Below the pieces are notes generated by a model. It was not told the DNA's origin. It was given only the letters and a program-made list of their open reading frames with translations, and made no database searches. 64,000 nt of DNA, from assembly GCA_965250115.1 (NCBI GenBank), contig CBDFNJ010000002.1, positions 1,984,001 to 2,048,000 of the forward strand. The letters are read 5' to 3'. The position numbers and the translations under genes were made by a program. This stretch comes from CBDFHB01 sp965250115 (GTDB lineage Bacteria; Acidobacteriota; Vicinamibacteria; Marinacidobacterales; SMYC01). Shown piece after piece: positions 45,365 to 53,436 of the stretch; position 1 is the first letter of the stretch; every line of letters starts with the position of its first letter.

Positions 45365-46246
45365 TTGACGTCCCATCGTTCCGTTACCGAACGGCTGCGC
45401 GACAGTCTGAGGCGCACGCGCGAACGTCTCGGGTTCGCCCATCTCGAGCACGAGCCCGATTGGGACGCGCTCGAGGAGGCGCTCGTTCTCGCCGACGTCG
45501 GCATCCCGACGACGCAGAGGATTCTGGACGGTCTGCGATCGAGCAAGGGTGGCTACGACTCGCGGCTCAGGGAGGGGCTTCTGTCGGTATTGCGCGAGCC
45601 GGCGAATCCGCTTTCTTCGCTGACGAGCTCGCCCCGCGTGACCCTCGTCATCGGCGTCAATGGTGTCGGCAAGACCACGACCGTCGCGAAGCTGGCTTAC
45701 CTTCTCTCCGAGCAAGGAAAGAAAGTCGTCGTCGTCGCGGCCGATACGTTCCGGGCGGCAGCGCAGGAACAGCTCGCGATGTGGGCGGAGCGAGCCGGCG
45801 TCGATATCGTTCCCGGAGAGCCTGGAAGAGATCCCGCTTCGGTAGTGCATGACGGGCTCGGGGCGGCCTTGGCCAAAGGCATCGATGAAGTGCTCGTCGA
45901 CACCGCGGGCAGGCTCCATACGAAGCGACCGCTGATGGACGAGCTCGGCAAGGTCGAGCGAGTCGCGAGCAGGGTAATTCCCGAGGCGCCGCATGAGACC
46001 TTGCTCGTCATGGACGCCACCGTGGGAACGAACGGACTGTCCCAGGCACGCGAGTTCGCCGAAGCGCTTCGCGTTACGGGGATCGTCCTGGCGAAAATGG
46101 ATGGGACCGCAAAGGGGGGAGTCGTACTCGCCATCGCGCTTGAGCTCGGTTTGGCCGTTCGCTACACGGGTGTGGGAGAAGGGCTCGAGGATCTGATCGA
46201 GTTCTCCCCGGAGGCCTTCGTCGACGCGCTCCTCAGCAGCGACTGA
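45365..46246 (+). CDS. ftsY: Signal recognition particle receptor FtsY
   Basis: FtsY is the SRP receptor GTPase for co-translational targeting to the membrane. The 293-residue protein is the short form without the acidic A domain. It has the helical N domain, P-loop GVNGVGKTT (97-105), AADTFRAAAQEQL (I-box), VDTAGRLHTK and KMDGTAKGG. The start is TTG at 45365, 22 bases after the previous stop. Its partner ffh lies 3.6 kb downstream. Confidence 0.95.
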   Translation: MTSHRSVTERLRDSLRRTRERLGFAHLEHEPDWDALEEALVLADVGIPTTQRILDGLRSSKGGYDSRLREGLLSVLREPANPLSSLTSSPRVTLVIGVNGVGKTTTVAKLAYLLSEQGKKVVVVAADTFRAAAQEQLAMWAERAGVDIVPGEPGRDPASVVHDGLGAALAKGIDEVLVDTAGRLHTKRPLMDELGKVERVASRVIPEAPHETLLVMDATVGTNGLSQAREFAEALRVTGIVLAKMDGTAKGGVVLAIALELGLAVRYTGVGEGLEDLIEFSPEAFVDALLSSD

Positions 46247-46287
46247 TCGAGACTTATTCCTGCGGTTGAGCTACCATCGCATGGTCC

Positions 46288-47406
46288 ATGGCGGCTGTGA
46301 ATGGGAGACGAGACGAGCGTTTCATGCGGCGGGCGCTCGCCCTGGCAACGCTCGGAAGTGGAACTGCGGCTCCCAACCCACTCGTGGGCGCCGTCGTCGC
46401 GCGGGGCAAGAGAATCCTGGGGCAAGGATTTCACAGTCGCCCGGGTGAACCCCACGCGGAGACGGTCGCACTCGGCCAGGCTGGTGAGGCCTCACGAGGT
46501 GCGACGCTCTATACGAATCTCGAGCCCTGTTGTCATACGGGGCGAACGCCTCCTTGTGTGGACGAAATCCTTCTCAGGGGCATCGCACGCATCGTGGCGT
46601 CGATGCGTGATCCCAACCCACGCGTGAACGGTGGCGGATTCCGAGCCCTGAGGGCCAAAGGGGTTCGAGTGGAGGTCGGCCTGCTGCGCGATGAGGCCTC
46701 GCGTCTGAACGCGGGTTTCGTGAAGTTCGCTCGGAAGGGCGTGCCGCTCGTCACTGTGAAGGGCGCCGTCAGTCTGGACGGTCGCATCGCGACGAGGACC
46801 GGCGATTCGAAGTGGATCACGTCGTCTTCGGCCCGGCGTCATGCTCGATTGCTTCGTCTTGAGCACGACGCGGTCATGGTCGGGATCGGCACGGCCCTGG
46901 CGGACGATCCCCGGCTGAACCGCCGACCCAAGCTCGCCGCCGCGACACCTTTCCTGAGAGTTGTCCTTGATAGCTCTCTTCGCCTCCCACCGGACAGCCG
47001 TCTCGCGTCCTCGCCCGAGCACGGACCGGTTCTGGTGTTGTGCTCGGGGACGGCGCCCGAGCGTCGCCGACGAAGGCTCGTCTCTGCGGGGGTTCGTGTC
47101 GAGGCCGTGCGGCGGCGACCTGACGGGTTGGATCTCCGAGAAGTCCTCCGCCGCCTCGGATCGCTGGGTGTGACCCGTCTGCTCGTCGAGGGGGGTTCTG
47201 AGCTCCACGGCAGCTTCGTCTCCCGCGGACTCGCGGACCGGCTCGCCCTATATGTCGCCCCTCGATTGATAGGCGGCAAAGGTGCGCGTCCTCTCGTCGC
47301 CGGCGTCGGGGCGCGATTGGTAAAAGACGCTTGCTTCGTTCACCAAGCTCGCTGCGCGCGTGTGGGTGACGGATGGCTCGTGGAAGGTCGTCTCCTCGGA
47401 GGTTAG
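46288..47406 (+). CDS. ribD: Bifunctional riboflavin deaminase/reductase RibD
   Basis: RibD carries out the deamination and side-chain reduction steps of riboflavin synthesis. The 372-residue protein has a cytidine-deaminase-like domain with zinc ligands H56-A-E58, C81 and C90 (EPCCHTGRTPPC) and a C-terminal reductase domain (VKGAVSLDGRIAT, VTRLLVEGGSELHG). The ATG at 46288 is preceded by another ATG in a different frame. ribE follows three bases after the TAG. Confidence 0.95.
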   Translation: MAAVNGRRDERFMRRALALATLGSGTAAPNPLVGAVVARGKRILGQGFHSRPGEPHAETVALGQAGEASRGATLYTNLEPCCHTGRTPPCVDEILLRGIARIVASMRDPNPRVNGGGFRALRAKGVRVEVGLLRDEASRLNAGFVKFARKGVPLVTVKGAVSLDGRIATRTGDSKWITSSSARRHARLLRLEHDAVMVGIGTALADDPRLNRRPKLAAATPFLRVVLDSSLRLPPDSRLASSPEHGPVLVLCSGTAPERRRRRLVSAGVRVEAVRRRPDGLDLREVLRRLGSLGVTRLLVEGGSELHGSFVSRGLADRLALYVAPRLIGGKGARPLVAGVGARLVKDACFVHQARCARVGDGWLVEGRLLGG

Positions 47407-47409
47407 TCG

Positions 47410-48042
47410 TTGTTCACTGGGCTGGTGCAGGCGATAGGAACCGTCAGCGCGATCCGTTCGGCAGGTGATGTCAAGGTTCTCGTCATCGATTGCCCCGAGA
47501 TCGTATCGGAGCTTTCGATCGGTGACAGCGTGGCCGTCGCGGGCGTCTGTCTGACGGCAGTCGAGACCGAAGGGGCCGGCTTCACCGTGGAAATGACCCA
47601 GGAGACACTCGGTCGCACTACGTTCTCGAGCGTCGCTCGAGGGAGTGGGGTCAATCTCGAGCTGCCGCTCCGAGCCCAAGATCGTTTCGGCGGGCACTTC
47701 GTGCAGGGGCACGTCGACGAAGTGGGCCGCGTCGCACATGCAGGCGAGATCGACGAAAACTACGTCATCCGTATCGCGCACTCCGAGCGCTCGTCACCCC
47801 TCGTAGTGGAGAAAGGCTCGGTCGCCATCGATGGCGTGAGCCTGACGGTGACGCGCTTGGGTCGCGATGGGTTCGAGGTGATGTTGATCCCCCACACACT
47901 GGACGCGACTACCTTGTCCAGGCTCCGACCCGGGGACGGCGTCCATCTCGAGTACGATATACTGGCAAAATATATGGCCCGCTTTGCCGAGGCCTCCCGC
48001 GAGCATTGGCCGCGGTCTCCCGAGGACTCATCGAAGGGGTGA
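47410..48042 (+). CDS. ribE: Riboflavin synthase, alpha subunit
   Basis: The enzyme dismutates two 6,7-dimethyl-8-ribityllumazines to riboflavin. The 210-residue protein shows the duplicated barrel: MFTGLVQAIGTV at the N-terminus, GVCLTAVETEGAGFTVEMTQ in the first half and VAIDGVSLTVTRLG in the second, with FVQGHVDEVG. The start is TTG at 47410, giving the invariant MFTG terminus. It lies between ribD and ribBA in one operon. Confidence 0.95.
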   Translation: MFTGLVQAIGTVSAIRSAGDVKVLVIDCPEIVSELSIGDSVAVAGVCLTAVETEGAGFTVEMTQETLGRTTFSSVARGSGVNLELPLRAQDRFGGHFVQGHVDEVGRVAHAGEIDENYVIRIAHSERSSPLVVEKGSVAIDGVSLTVTRLGRDGFEVMLIPHTLDATTLSRLRPGDGVHLEYDILAKYMARFAEASREHWPRSPEDSSKG

Positions 48043-48047
48043 ACTCA

Positions 48048-49277
48048 ATGGAACAAGAAACAGACGAGCGATCGCGATGCTTCGCAACGATCGAGGAGGC
48101 GCTCGAAGATATCCGCCAGGGAAAGATGGTCGTTGTCGTGGACGACGAGGATCGTGAGAACGAAGGTGACCTGACTATCGCGGCGGAGAAAGTAACCGCC
48201 GAAGTCATAAACTTCATGGCGCAATATGGGCGTGGACTCATCTGCCTGCCTATGACCGGCGAACGTCTGGACGACCTCCGCATTCCGCTCATGGTGGCGG
48301 ACAATACCTCGACCTACGAGACGGCCTTCTGCGTCTCAATCGAGGCCCAATCCGGCGTCAGCACCGGGATTTCCGCGGCGGACCGCGCGCGCACCGTGCT
48401 CTCCGCCGTGGACCCGAAGACGTCACCGACAGATTTGGTACGGCCTGGACACATGTTTCCGCTTCGAGCCAAGCCCGGTGGCGTCTTGCAGCGGGCGGGC
48501 CAGACGGAGGCGGCCGTCGATCTCGCACAGATAGCGGGACTCCAGCCCGCGGGCGTGATCTGCGAGGTGATGAACGAGGACGGCACGATGGCGCGTGTGC
48601 CCGATCTAGCGCGGTTCTCCGAACGGCACGGCATCAAGATGATCACGGTCGCGGACCTCATTCGCTATCGGCTCCGGACTGAACGTCTGGTGAAACGGGT
48701 CGCCGAGGCGTCCCTGCCGACTCCCTTTGGCACGTTTCAGATCGCGGCCTTCGAGAATCTCAACGACATGACGACGCATCTCGCGTTGACCCTCGGCGAC
48801 ATTCATCCCGACGAAGCCGTACTGGTGAGAGTTCACTCGCAGTGCATTACCGGCGAGGTCTTCCGCTCCCAGCGCTGCGACTGCGGACCCCAGCTCGAGT
48901 CCGCTCTCCAGAGAATCGGTGAGGAGGGCAAGGGCGTTCTGCTGTACCTCCACCAGGAAGGTCGAGGTATTGGTCTCGTCAACAAGTTGCGGGCTTACGT
49001 ACTCCAGGACCAGGGAATGGACACCGTCGACGCCAACGTGAGCCTCGGATTCAAGGCCGACCAACGAGAATACGGGATCGGCGCCCAGATCCTCTCGGAG
49101 CTCGGGGTCCGGCAGATCAGGCTTCTCACGAACAACCCGAGGAAGTTCATCGCCTTGGAGGCCTACGGCCTCGAAATCACGGAACGGGTTCCGATCGAAA
49201 TGCCGGCCAACGAGGTTTCGAAGGCCTATTTGAAAACAAAGAAAGAGCGTCTCGGCCACCTCCTTGAGAAAATCTGA
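48048..49277 (+). CDS. ribBA: Bifunctional DHBP synthase/GTP cyclohydrolase II RibBA
   Basis: The N-terminal half (1 to about 205) is 3,4-dihydroxy-2-butanone-4-phosphate synthase (DDEDRENEGDLTIAAEKVT). The C-terminal half is GTP cyclohydrolase II with the zinc site CITGEVFRSQRCDCGPQL and LLYLHQEGRGIGLVNK. The two supply both branches of riboflavin synthesis. I chose ATG 48048 (409 residues); the frame is open to 48006 within ribE. No ribH (lumazine synthase) follows, unlike many rib operons; a cNMP-binding protein begins at the stop (TGATG). Confidence 0.95.
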   Translation: MEQETDERSRCFATIEEALEDIRQGKMVVVVDDEDRENEGDLTIAAEKVTAEVINFMAQYGRGLICLPMTGERLDDLRIPLMVADNTSTYETAFCVSIEAQSGVSTGISAADRARTVLSAVDPKTSPTDLVRPGHMFPLRAKPGGVLQRAGQTEAAVDLAQIAGLQPAGVICEVMNEDGTMARVPDLARFSERHGIKMITVADLIRYRLRTERLVKRVAEASLPTPFGTFQIAAFENLNDMTTHLALTLGDIHPDEAVLVRVHSQCITGEVFRSQRCDCGPQLESALQRIGEEGKGVLLYLHQEGRGIGLVNKLRAYVLQDQGMDTVDANVSLGFKADQREYGIGAQILSELGVRQIRLLTNNPRKFIALEAYGLEITERVPIEMPANEVSKAYLKTKKERLGHLLEKI

Positions 49278-49750
49278 TGGGTGGGGGTCTAAATCCGGAG
49301 TTTCTGAGGAGGGTCCAACTCTTCGCGGGGCTCGACGATTCGGAGCTCGCCGAGATTCTCATGCTGGGTATGGTCAAAGAGCACCCCAAAGACGCCGTGA
49401 TCTTCGAGGATGGGGCGTCCGGGGAGAGCTTCTACGTGATCTACGAGGGCTCCGTTCGCATCAGCAAGATGTTCGACCATATGGATGAGGAAGCGCTGAC
49501 TGTGCTCGGCGCGGGAGAGTTTCTCGGTGAAATGTCGTTTTTCGACGACGAGCCCCGCTCGGCTCGCGCCGTAGCGCATGAAGACGCCAAGCTCCTCGAG
49601 ATACGAAATCAAGCGTTGAAAACCCACCTGAATGAGCGGCCCGCTGTAGCGCTCAAGTTCCTGTGGTCGTTTTCCCGAACGTTGTCCAAGCGGGTGCGGG
49701 ACACCAACGCGAAGTTCTCGGCGCTCTTCGCGATCTCACGGGTCTTCTAG
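49277..49750 (+). CDS. Cyclic-nucleotide-binding domain protein
   Basis: The 157-residue protein is a single cNMP-binding domain with LFAGLDDSELAEIL at the start and the phosphate-binding cassette GEFLGEMSFFDDEPRSARAVA (read as two parts around the Asp pair). A C-terminal helix follows, with no DNA-binding or enzymatic domain. Its start overlaps the ribBA stop by one base. It could sense cAMP/cGMP from a class III cyclase such as the one at 39401; that link is inference. Confidence 0.85.
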   Translation: MGGGLNPEFLRRVQLFAGLDDSELAEILMLGMVKEHPKDAVIFEDGASGESFYVIYEGSVRISKMFDHMDEEALTVLGAGEFLGEMSFFDDEPRSARAVAHEDAKLLEIRNQALKTHLNERPAVALKFLWSFSRTLSKRVRDTNAKFSALFAISRVF

Positions 49751-49795
49751 AGTGCTCGCTCCTCGTGCGCTCTTCTCGGGCCAGCCGGATCCTCC

Positions 49796-49824
49796 TTGAC
49801 TTTGATCTGGAGCTCTTCTAACAT
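49796..49824 (+). promoter_or_regulatory. Promoter upstream of ffh
   Basis: TTGACT (49796-49801) and TAACAT (49819-49824) are 17 bases apart, leaving a leader of about 45 bases to the ffh ATG. It would drive the ffh-rpsP-khpA-rimM-trmD-rplS block. Confidence 0.6.
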
Positions 49825-49877
49825 TAGCTGTTGCAGCATTTAAAGGGGATTTCCATCTCCAGGGCCACGCTTTAGTC

Positions 49878-51221
49878 ATGTTCGAGCAGATCTCAACGAG
49901 GCTTTCGGGCGTTTTCAAGAAGCTTCGCGGCGAGGCGCGTCTCAAGGAGGAGCACGTCGACGAAGCGCTGCGCGAGATCCGTCTCGCTCTACTCGAAGCG
50001 GACGTTCAGTTCGGCGTTGTCAAGAATTTCGTCAAGCGGGTTCGCGAAAAATCTGTCGGAGAAGAGATCCTCTCCTCGCTTACTGCGGCGCAGCAGGTGA
50101 TCAAGATCACGCGGGACGAAATGATCGAGCTCCTTGGTGGAGACGAGGCTCCACTGGAGCTGAGAGATCACTGGCCCGCGGTCATTCTACTGGTCGGCCT
50201 ACAGGGATCGGGCAAAACGACGACCTCGGGCAAACTCGCACGCTACCTGCGGGAGCAAGGCAAACACCCGGCCCTGGTGTCCGTCGACGTCCGTCGCCCA
50301 GCGGCGCTCGAGCAGCTCAAGGCAGTCGGCGAGTCGATCGGGATTCCATGTCTGGAGCCCGACAGTCGCGAGCCCGTCGAGCGAGCCCTCCAGGCCGTCC
50401 GTGCGGCGCGAGATCAAGGATTCGACGTGCTTATCGTGGACACAGCGGGTCGGGTGCACGTGGACGACGAGCTCATGATGGAGCTCGAGCGGATTGCCGC
50501 GGAGACTGCGCCTGCCGAGACACTTTTCGTGGCCGACTCGATGACGGGACAGGACGCCGTCCGAAGCGCATCGACGTTTGCCGAGACCGTGAGCTTGACC
50601 GGCCACGTTCTCACCAAGCTCGATGGTGACGCACGCGGGGGTGCCGCACTCGCCATTTCTTCGGTGACCGGGGTGCCTATCAAGTTCGCCGGACTCGGCG
50701 AGAAGCTGGATCAACTCGAGCCCTTCCGTCCGGACCGCATGGCCACGCGCATCCTCGGGATGGGCGACGTCATGACCTTGATCGAACGGGCCGAGAAAAC
50801 GTTCGACAAAGAGCAAGCCGGCGAGATGGCTCGCAAGATTCAAAAAGACGGGCTGACACTCGAGGATTTCCGTCAGCAACTACGCCAAATGAAGCGCGTG
50901 GGCTCTTTGAGCGAGATTCTCTCGTTTCTTCCAGGCGGCGCCCAGCTTCCAGCCGAAGTCGACGAGAGTGAGCTCCGACGATTCGAGGCCATTTTGGACT
51001 CGATGACGCTTCACGAGCGTTTCCAACCTGCGGTCGTGAACGGATCGCGGCGCCGCCGCATCGCACGCGGGAGTGGAACGGCGGTAGCGGACGTCAATCG
51101 TTTGCTGAAACGTTTCGCGGAAGCTCGGAAAATGATGAGGAAGTTCTCGAAAGTCCAGAAATCGGGCAAGGGAGGCGCGCGGAAGCTCGCCCGTATGCTC
51201 GGTGGTATCCCAGGAAGATGA
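49878..51221 (+). CDS. ffh: Signal recognition particle protein Ffh
   Basis: Ffh binds 4.5S RNA and signal sequences and docks with FtsY. The 447-residue protein has the N domain, G domain (GLQGSGKTT near 111-119, DVRRPAALEQL, VDTAGRVH, KLDGDARGG) and a C-terminal Met-containing M domain (from about 310: EILSFLPGG, RIARGSGTAVADVNRLLKRF). No 4.5S RNA gene is evident nearby. Confidence 0.96.
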   Translation: MFEQISTRLSGVFKKLRGEARLKEEHVDEALREIRLALLEADVQFGVVKNFVKRVREKSVGEEILSSLTAAQQVIKITRDEMIELLGGDEAPLELRDHWPAVILLVGLQGSGKTTTSGKLARYLREQGKHPALVSVDVRRPAALEQLKAVGESIGIPCLEPDSREPVERALQAVRAARDQGFDVLIVDTAGRVHVDDELMMELERIAAETAPAETLFVADSMTGQDAVRSASTFAETVSLTGHVLTKLDGDARGGAALAISSVTGVPIKFAGLGEKLDQLEPFRPDRMATRILGMGDVMTLIERAEKTFDKEQAGEMARKIQKDGLTLEDFRQQLRQMKRVGSLSEILSFLPGGAQLPAEVDESELRRFEAILDSMTLHERFQPAVVNGSRRRRIARGSGTAVADVNRLLKRFAEARKMMRKFSKVQKSGKGGARKLARMLGGIPGR

Positions 51222-51267
51222 CAGTCACGAAGAATTCAAAATCAGTAGGGAGGTGAGACCGAATTTC

Positions 51268-51504
51268 ATGTTGAGAATACGATTGGCACGCAGAGGCAGT
51301 AAGAAACGCCCACAGTACCGCATCGTCGTATCGGACTCGTTTATGGGACGAGGCGGGAACATCGTGGAAAACGTCGGCACTTATGAGCCGAAGTCCCCGG
51401 AAGCAAAAGTCGAGCTGAAACGCGACCGGATCGAATACTGGCTCGGGAAAGGAGCTTCGGCAACGGATACGGTCAGAAGCCTCATCAGGAACAACCCCGC
51501 GTAA
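51268..51504 (+). CDS. rpsP: 30S ribosomal protein S16
   Basis: The 78-residue protein matches S16 over its length: MLRIRLARRGSKKRPQYRIV, then GRGGNIVENVGTYEPKSPEA. The ATG at 51268 has GGAGGTGAG upstream. The open frame further upstream overlaps ffh and is not conserved. Confidence 0.95.
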   Translation: MLRIRLARRGSKKRPQYRIVVSDSFMGRGGNIVENVGTYEPKSPEAKVELKRDRIEYWLGKGASATDTVRSLIRNNPA

Positions 51505-51551
51505 AAGCCGGATCGTTCGACTCGCGGGTGCGCTAGCGGGAGGATGAAGCG

Positions 51552-51785
51552 ATGATGAAAGAACTGTTAGAGCTCATTGCTAAGGCGCTTGTGGATAGCC
51601 CCGACGAAGTCTCGGTTGCGGAAGTAGAAGGAGAGCAGACGACGATCTTGGAGCTGCGCGTCGCTCAGGAGGATCTGGGGAAAGTCATCGGAAAGCAGGG
51701 ACGAACCGCGAGAGCGATTCGCACACTGCTGTCGGCCTCTGGCACCAAGTTGGGAAAACGTTTTCATTTGGAAATTATCGAGTGA
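51552..51785 (+). CDS. khpA: KH-domain RNA-binding protein KhpA
   Basis: The 77-residue protein is a single KH domain with the GxxG loop in LGKVIGKQGRTARAIRTLL. KhpA binds RNA, often with KhpB/Jag, and is regularly encoded between rpsP and rimM. The rimM GTG overlaps its stop by four bases (GTGA). Confidence 0.92.
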   Translation: MMKELLELIAKALVDSPDEVSVAEVEGEQTTILELRVAQEDLGKVIGKQGRTARAIRTLLSASGTKLGKRFHLEIIE

Positions 51786-52351
51786 CGCTTCAAGACGTAG
51801 CAAAGCCAAGTTCGTGGGAAAGCCTCGTCGTCATCGGTTGGGTCGCGAAGGCCCAAGGACGATGGGGGGAGATCGTAGTACAGCCGGCGTCGGGCGCCGT
51901 CGAGCGCTTTGAAGATCTGACGCACGTTTTTCTGGAGGGCACGGACGCGGTTCGCTACGAGGTCGAGAGCCTGCGGTTGCACAAGGGTCGGCCAGTGCTG
52001 ACGCTTTCCGGCGTCTCCGATATCGGCCAGGCGAAACAGCTTTCAGGCAAGGAGATCAGAATTCCATCGGAGAATCTGGCTTCACTGCCGGAGGATGTCT
52101 TCTATCATTTTCAGCTCGTCGGATCGACCGTCACCGACCGCGAGCGCGGCGAGCTTGGCGTGGTCGAAGACGTGCTGACGACAGGGGGTACGGACGTTCT
52201 GGTGGTGAGGCGGATCGGCGGGCCAGGTGGGCCAGATAAACAAGAGACGCTTGTGCCCCTGTGCCGCGATATTTGCCAGCGCGTCGACCTCGTCGAGAAA
52301 CGGATCGAGGTTCAGACACCCGAGGGACTCGTTGAGCTCAATGCGAATTGA
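51782..52351 (+). CDS. rimM: Ribosome maturation factor RimM
   Basis: RimM assists 30S head maturation. The 189-residue protein has an N-terminal RimM barrel (VVIGWVAKAQGRWGEIVVQP) and a C-terminal PRC-barrel (DVFYHFQLVGSTVTDRERG, ETLVPLCRDICQRVDL). The start is GTG at 51782, overlapping khpA. It overlaps trmD by 11 bases. Confidence 0.94.
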   Translation: MTLQDVAKPSSWESLVVIGWVAKAQGRWGEIVVQPASGAVERFEDLTHVFLEGTDAVRYEVESLRLHKGRPVLTLSGVSDIGQAKQLSGKEIRIPSENLASLPEDVFYHFQLVGSTVTDRERGELGVVEDVLTTGGTDVLVVRRIGGPGGPDKQETLVPLCRDICQRVDLVEKRIEVQTPEGLVELNAN

Positions 52352-53018
52352 CATCATCACGATATTTCCCGAGATGTTCCGGGAAGTGTTTGCCTTCGGC
52401 ATCGTCGGTCGGGCCATCGACTCACGAATCGCCGCGGTATCCGTGCACGATTTGAGGTCCTTCACGAAGGACCGCCATCGCACCACGGACGATGCCCCAT
52501 ACGGAGGGGGACCCGGGATGGTCATGAAGGTGGAGCCGCTCGTAGATGCGGTGGAGGCGGTCTCCGAGGGCGAAGCCCGAGTCGTAATGCTCGCTCCCCG
52601 GGGCGAGCCGCTGCGGCAGAGCAAGGCGCTCGAGCTTTCGAGTGAACGGCACCTCGTGCTGGTGGCCGGTAGATACGAAGGCGTAGACGAGCGCTTCCTT
52701 GAGGCGACGGGCGCCGAGGAGATCTCGATTGGAGACTACGTTCTATCGGGTGGAGAGATTCCCGCGATGGTTCTCGTCGATACTGTGGTTCGCCTCCTTC
52801 CGGGGGCGATCTCCGACCCGAAATCCGCGGTGGAGGATTCCTTTAGTGACGGAATGCTCGATTATCCGCACTACACTCGGCCTGCGGAATACCGTGGCCT
52901 TCACGTTCCCGAAGTGCTTCTGTCGGGCGACCATGCGGCGGTTCGCGCCTGGCGTCGGAAACGGGCCCTCGACGACACCAGAGCGCGTCGTCCGGAGCTC
53001 CTTCCGAGTCGCCCCTAG
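52341..53018 (+). CDS. trmD: tRNA (guanine-N1-)-methyltransferase TrmD
   Basis: TrmD methylates G37 of tRNAs to prevent frameshifting. The 225-residue protein shows MRIDIITIFPEMF, the substrate loop DDAPYGGGPGMV, and the trefoil-knot SAM site LVAGRYEGVDERF and EISIGDYVLSGGE. The ATG at 52341 lies within the end of rimM, giving the conserved start. Confidence 0.96.
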   Translation: MRIDIITIFPEMFREVFAFGIVGRAIDSRIAAVSVHDLRSFTKDRHRTTDDAPYGGGPGMVMKVEPLVDAVEAVSEGEARVVMLAPRGEPLRQSKALELSSERHLVLVAGRYEGVDERFLEATGAEEISIGDYVLSGGEIPAMVLVDTVVRLLPGAISDPKSAVEDSFSDGMLDYPHYTRPAEYRGLHVPEVLLSGDHAAVRAWRRKRALDDTRARRPELLPSRP

Positions 53019-53051
53019 TCAGTCGGTTTCAAACTCAAGAGGTAAAGGTCA

Positions 53052-53399
53052 ATGAATGTCGTGGATAGGTTAGATGCTCGTCAGCTCCGCAGTGATCTGC
53101 CGGAGCTCAATGCGGGCGATACCATCAAGGTTCATGTGCGCGTCAAGGAAGGTGACAAGGAGAGAGTTCAGGTCTTCGAAGGCATGGTGATCGCCCTGAA
53201 GGGTAGTGGTCCCCGAGCCACGATGACGGTCCGAAAGACGTCTTTCGGAACGGGTGTCGAAAGGGTCTTTCCGCTCCATGCGAAGTCGATCGACAGAATC
53301 GAGGTCCTACGCTCCCATCACGTCCGTCGCGCCAAGCTCTACTTCATGCGCGATCGTAAGGGCAAGGCGGCGCGCCTGAGGGAGAAGAGAACTTCCTAG
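53052..53399 (+). CDS. rplS: 50S ribosomal protein L19
   Basis: The 115-residue protein matches L19: AGDTIKVHVRVKEGDKERVQ, VFEGMVIALKGSG, GVERVFPLHAKSIDRIEV and a basic C-terminus VRRAKLYFMRDRKGKAARL. AAGAGGTAAAG lies before the ATG. It closes the ffh-rplS block. Confidence 0.96.
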   Translation: MNVVDRLDARQLRSDLPELNAGDTIKVHVRVKEGDKERVQVFEGMVIALKGSGPRATMTVRKTSFGTGVERVFPLHAKSIDRIEVLRSHHVRRAKLYFMRDRKGKAARLREKRTS

Positions 53400-53436
53400 A
53401 GGGCTCGGGCACTGGATTTCCTCGGATTTGAATACG

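Noticed and set aside
46247..46287. FMN riboswitch upstream of ribD
   Set aside because: Only 41 bases are available and none of the conserved helices can be formed.
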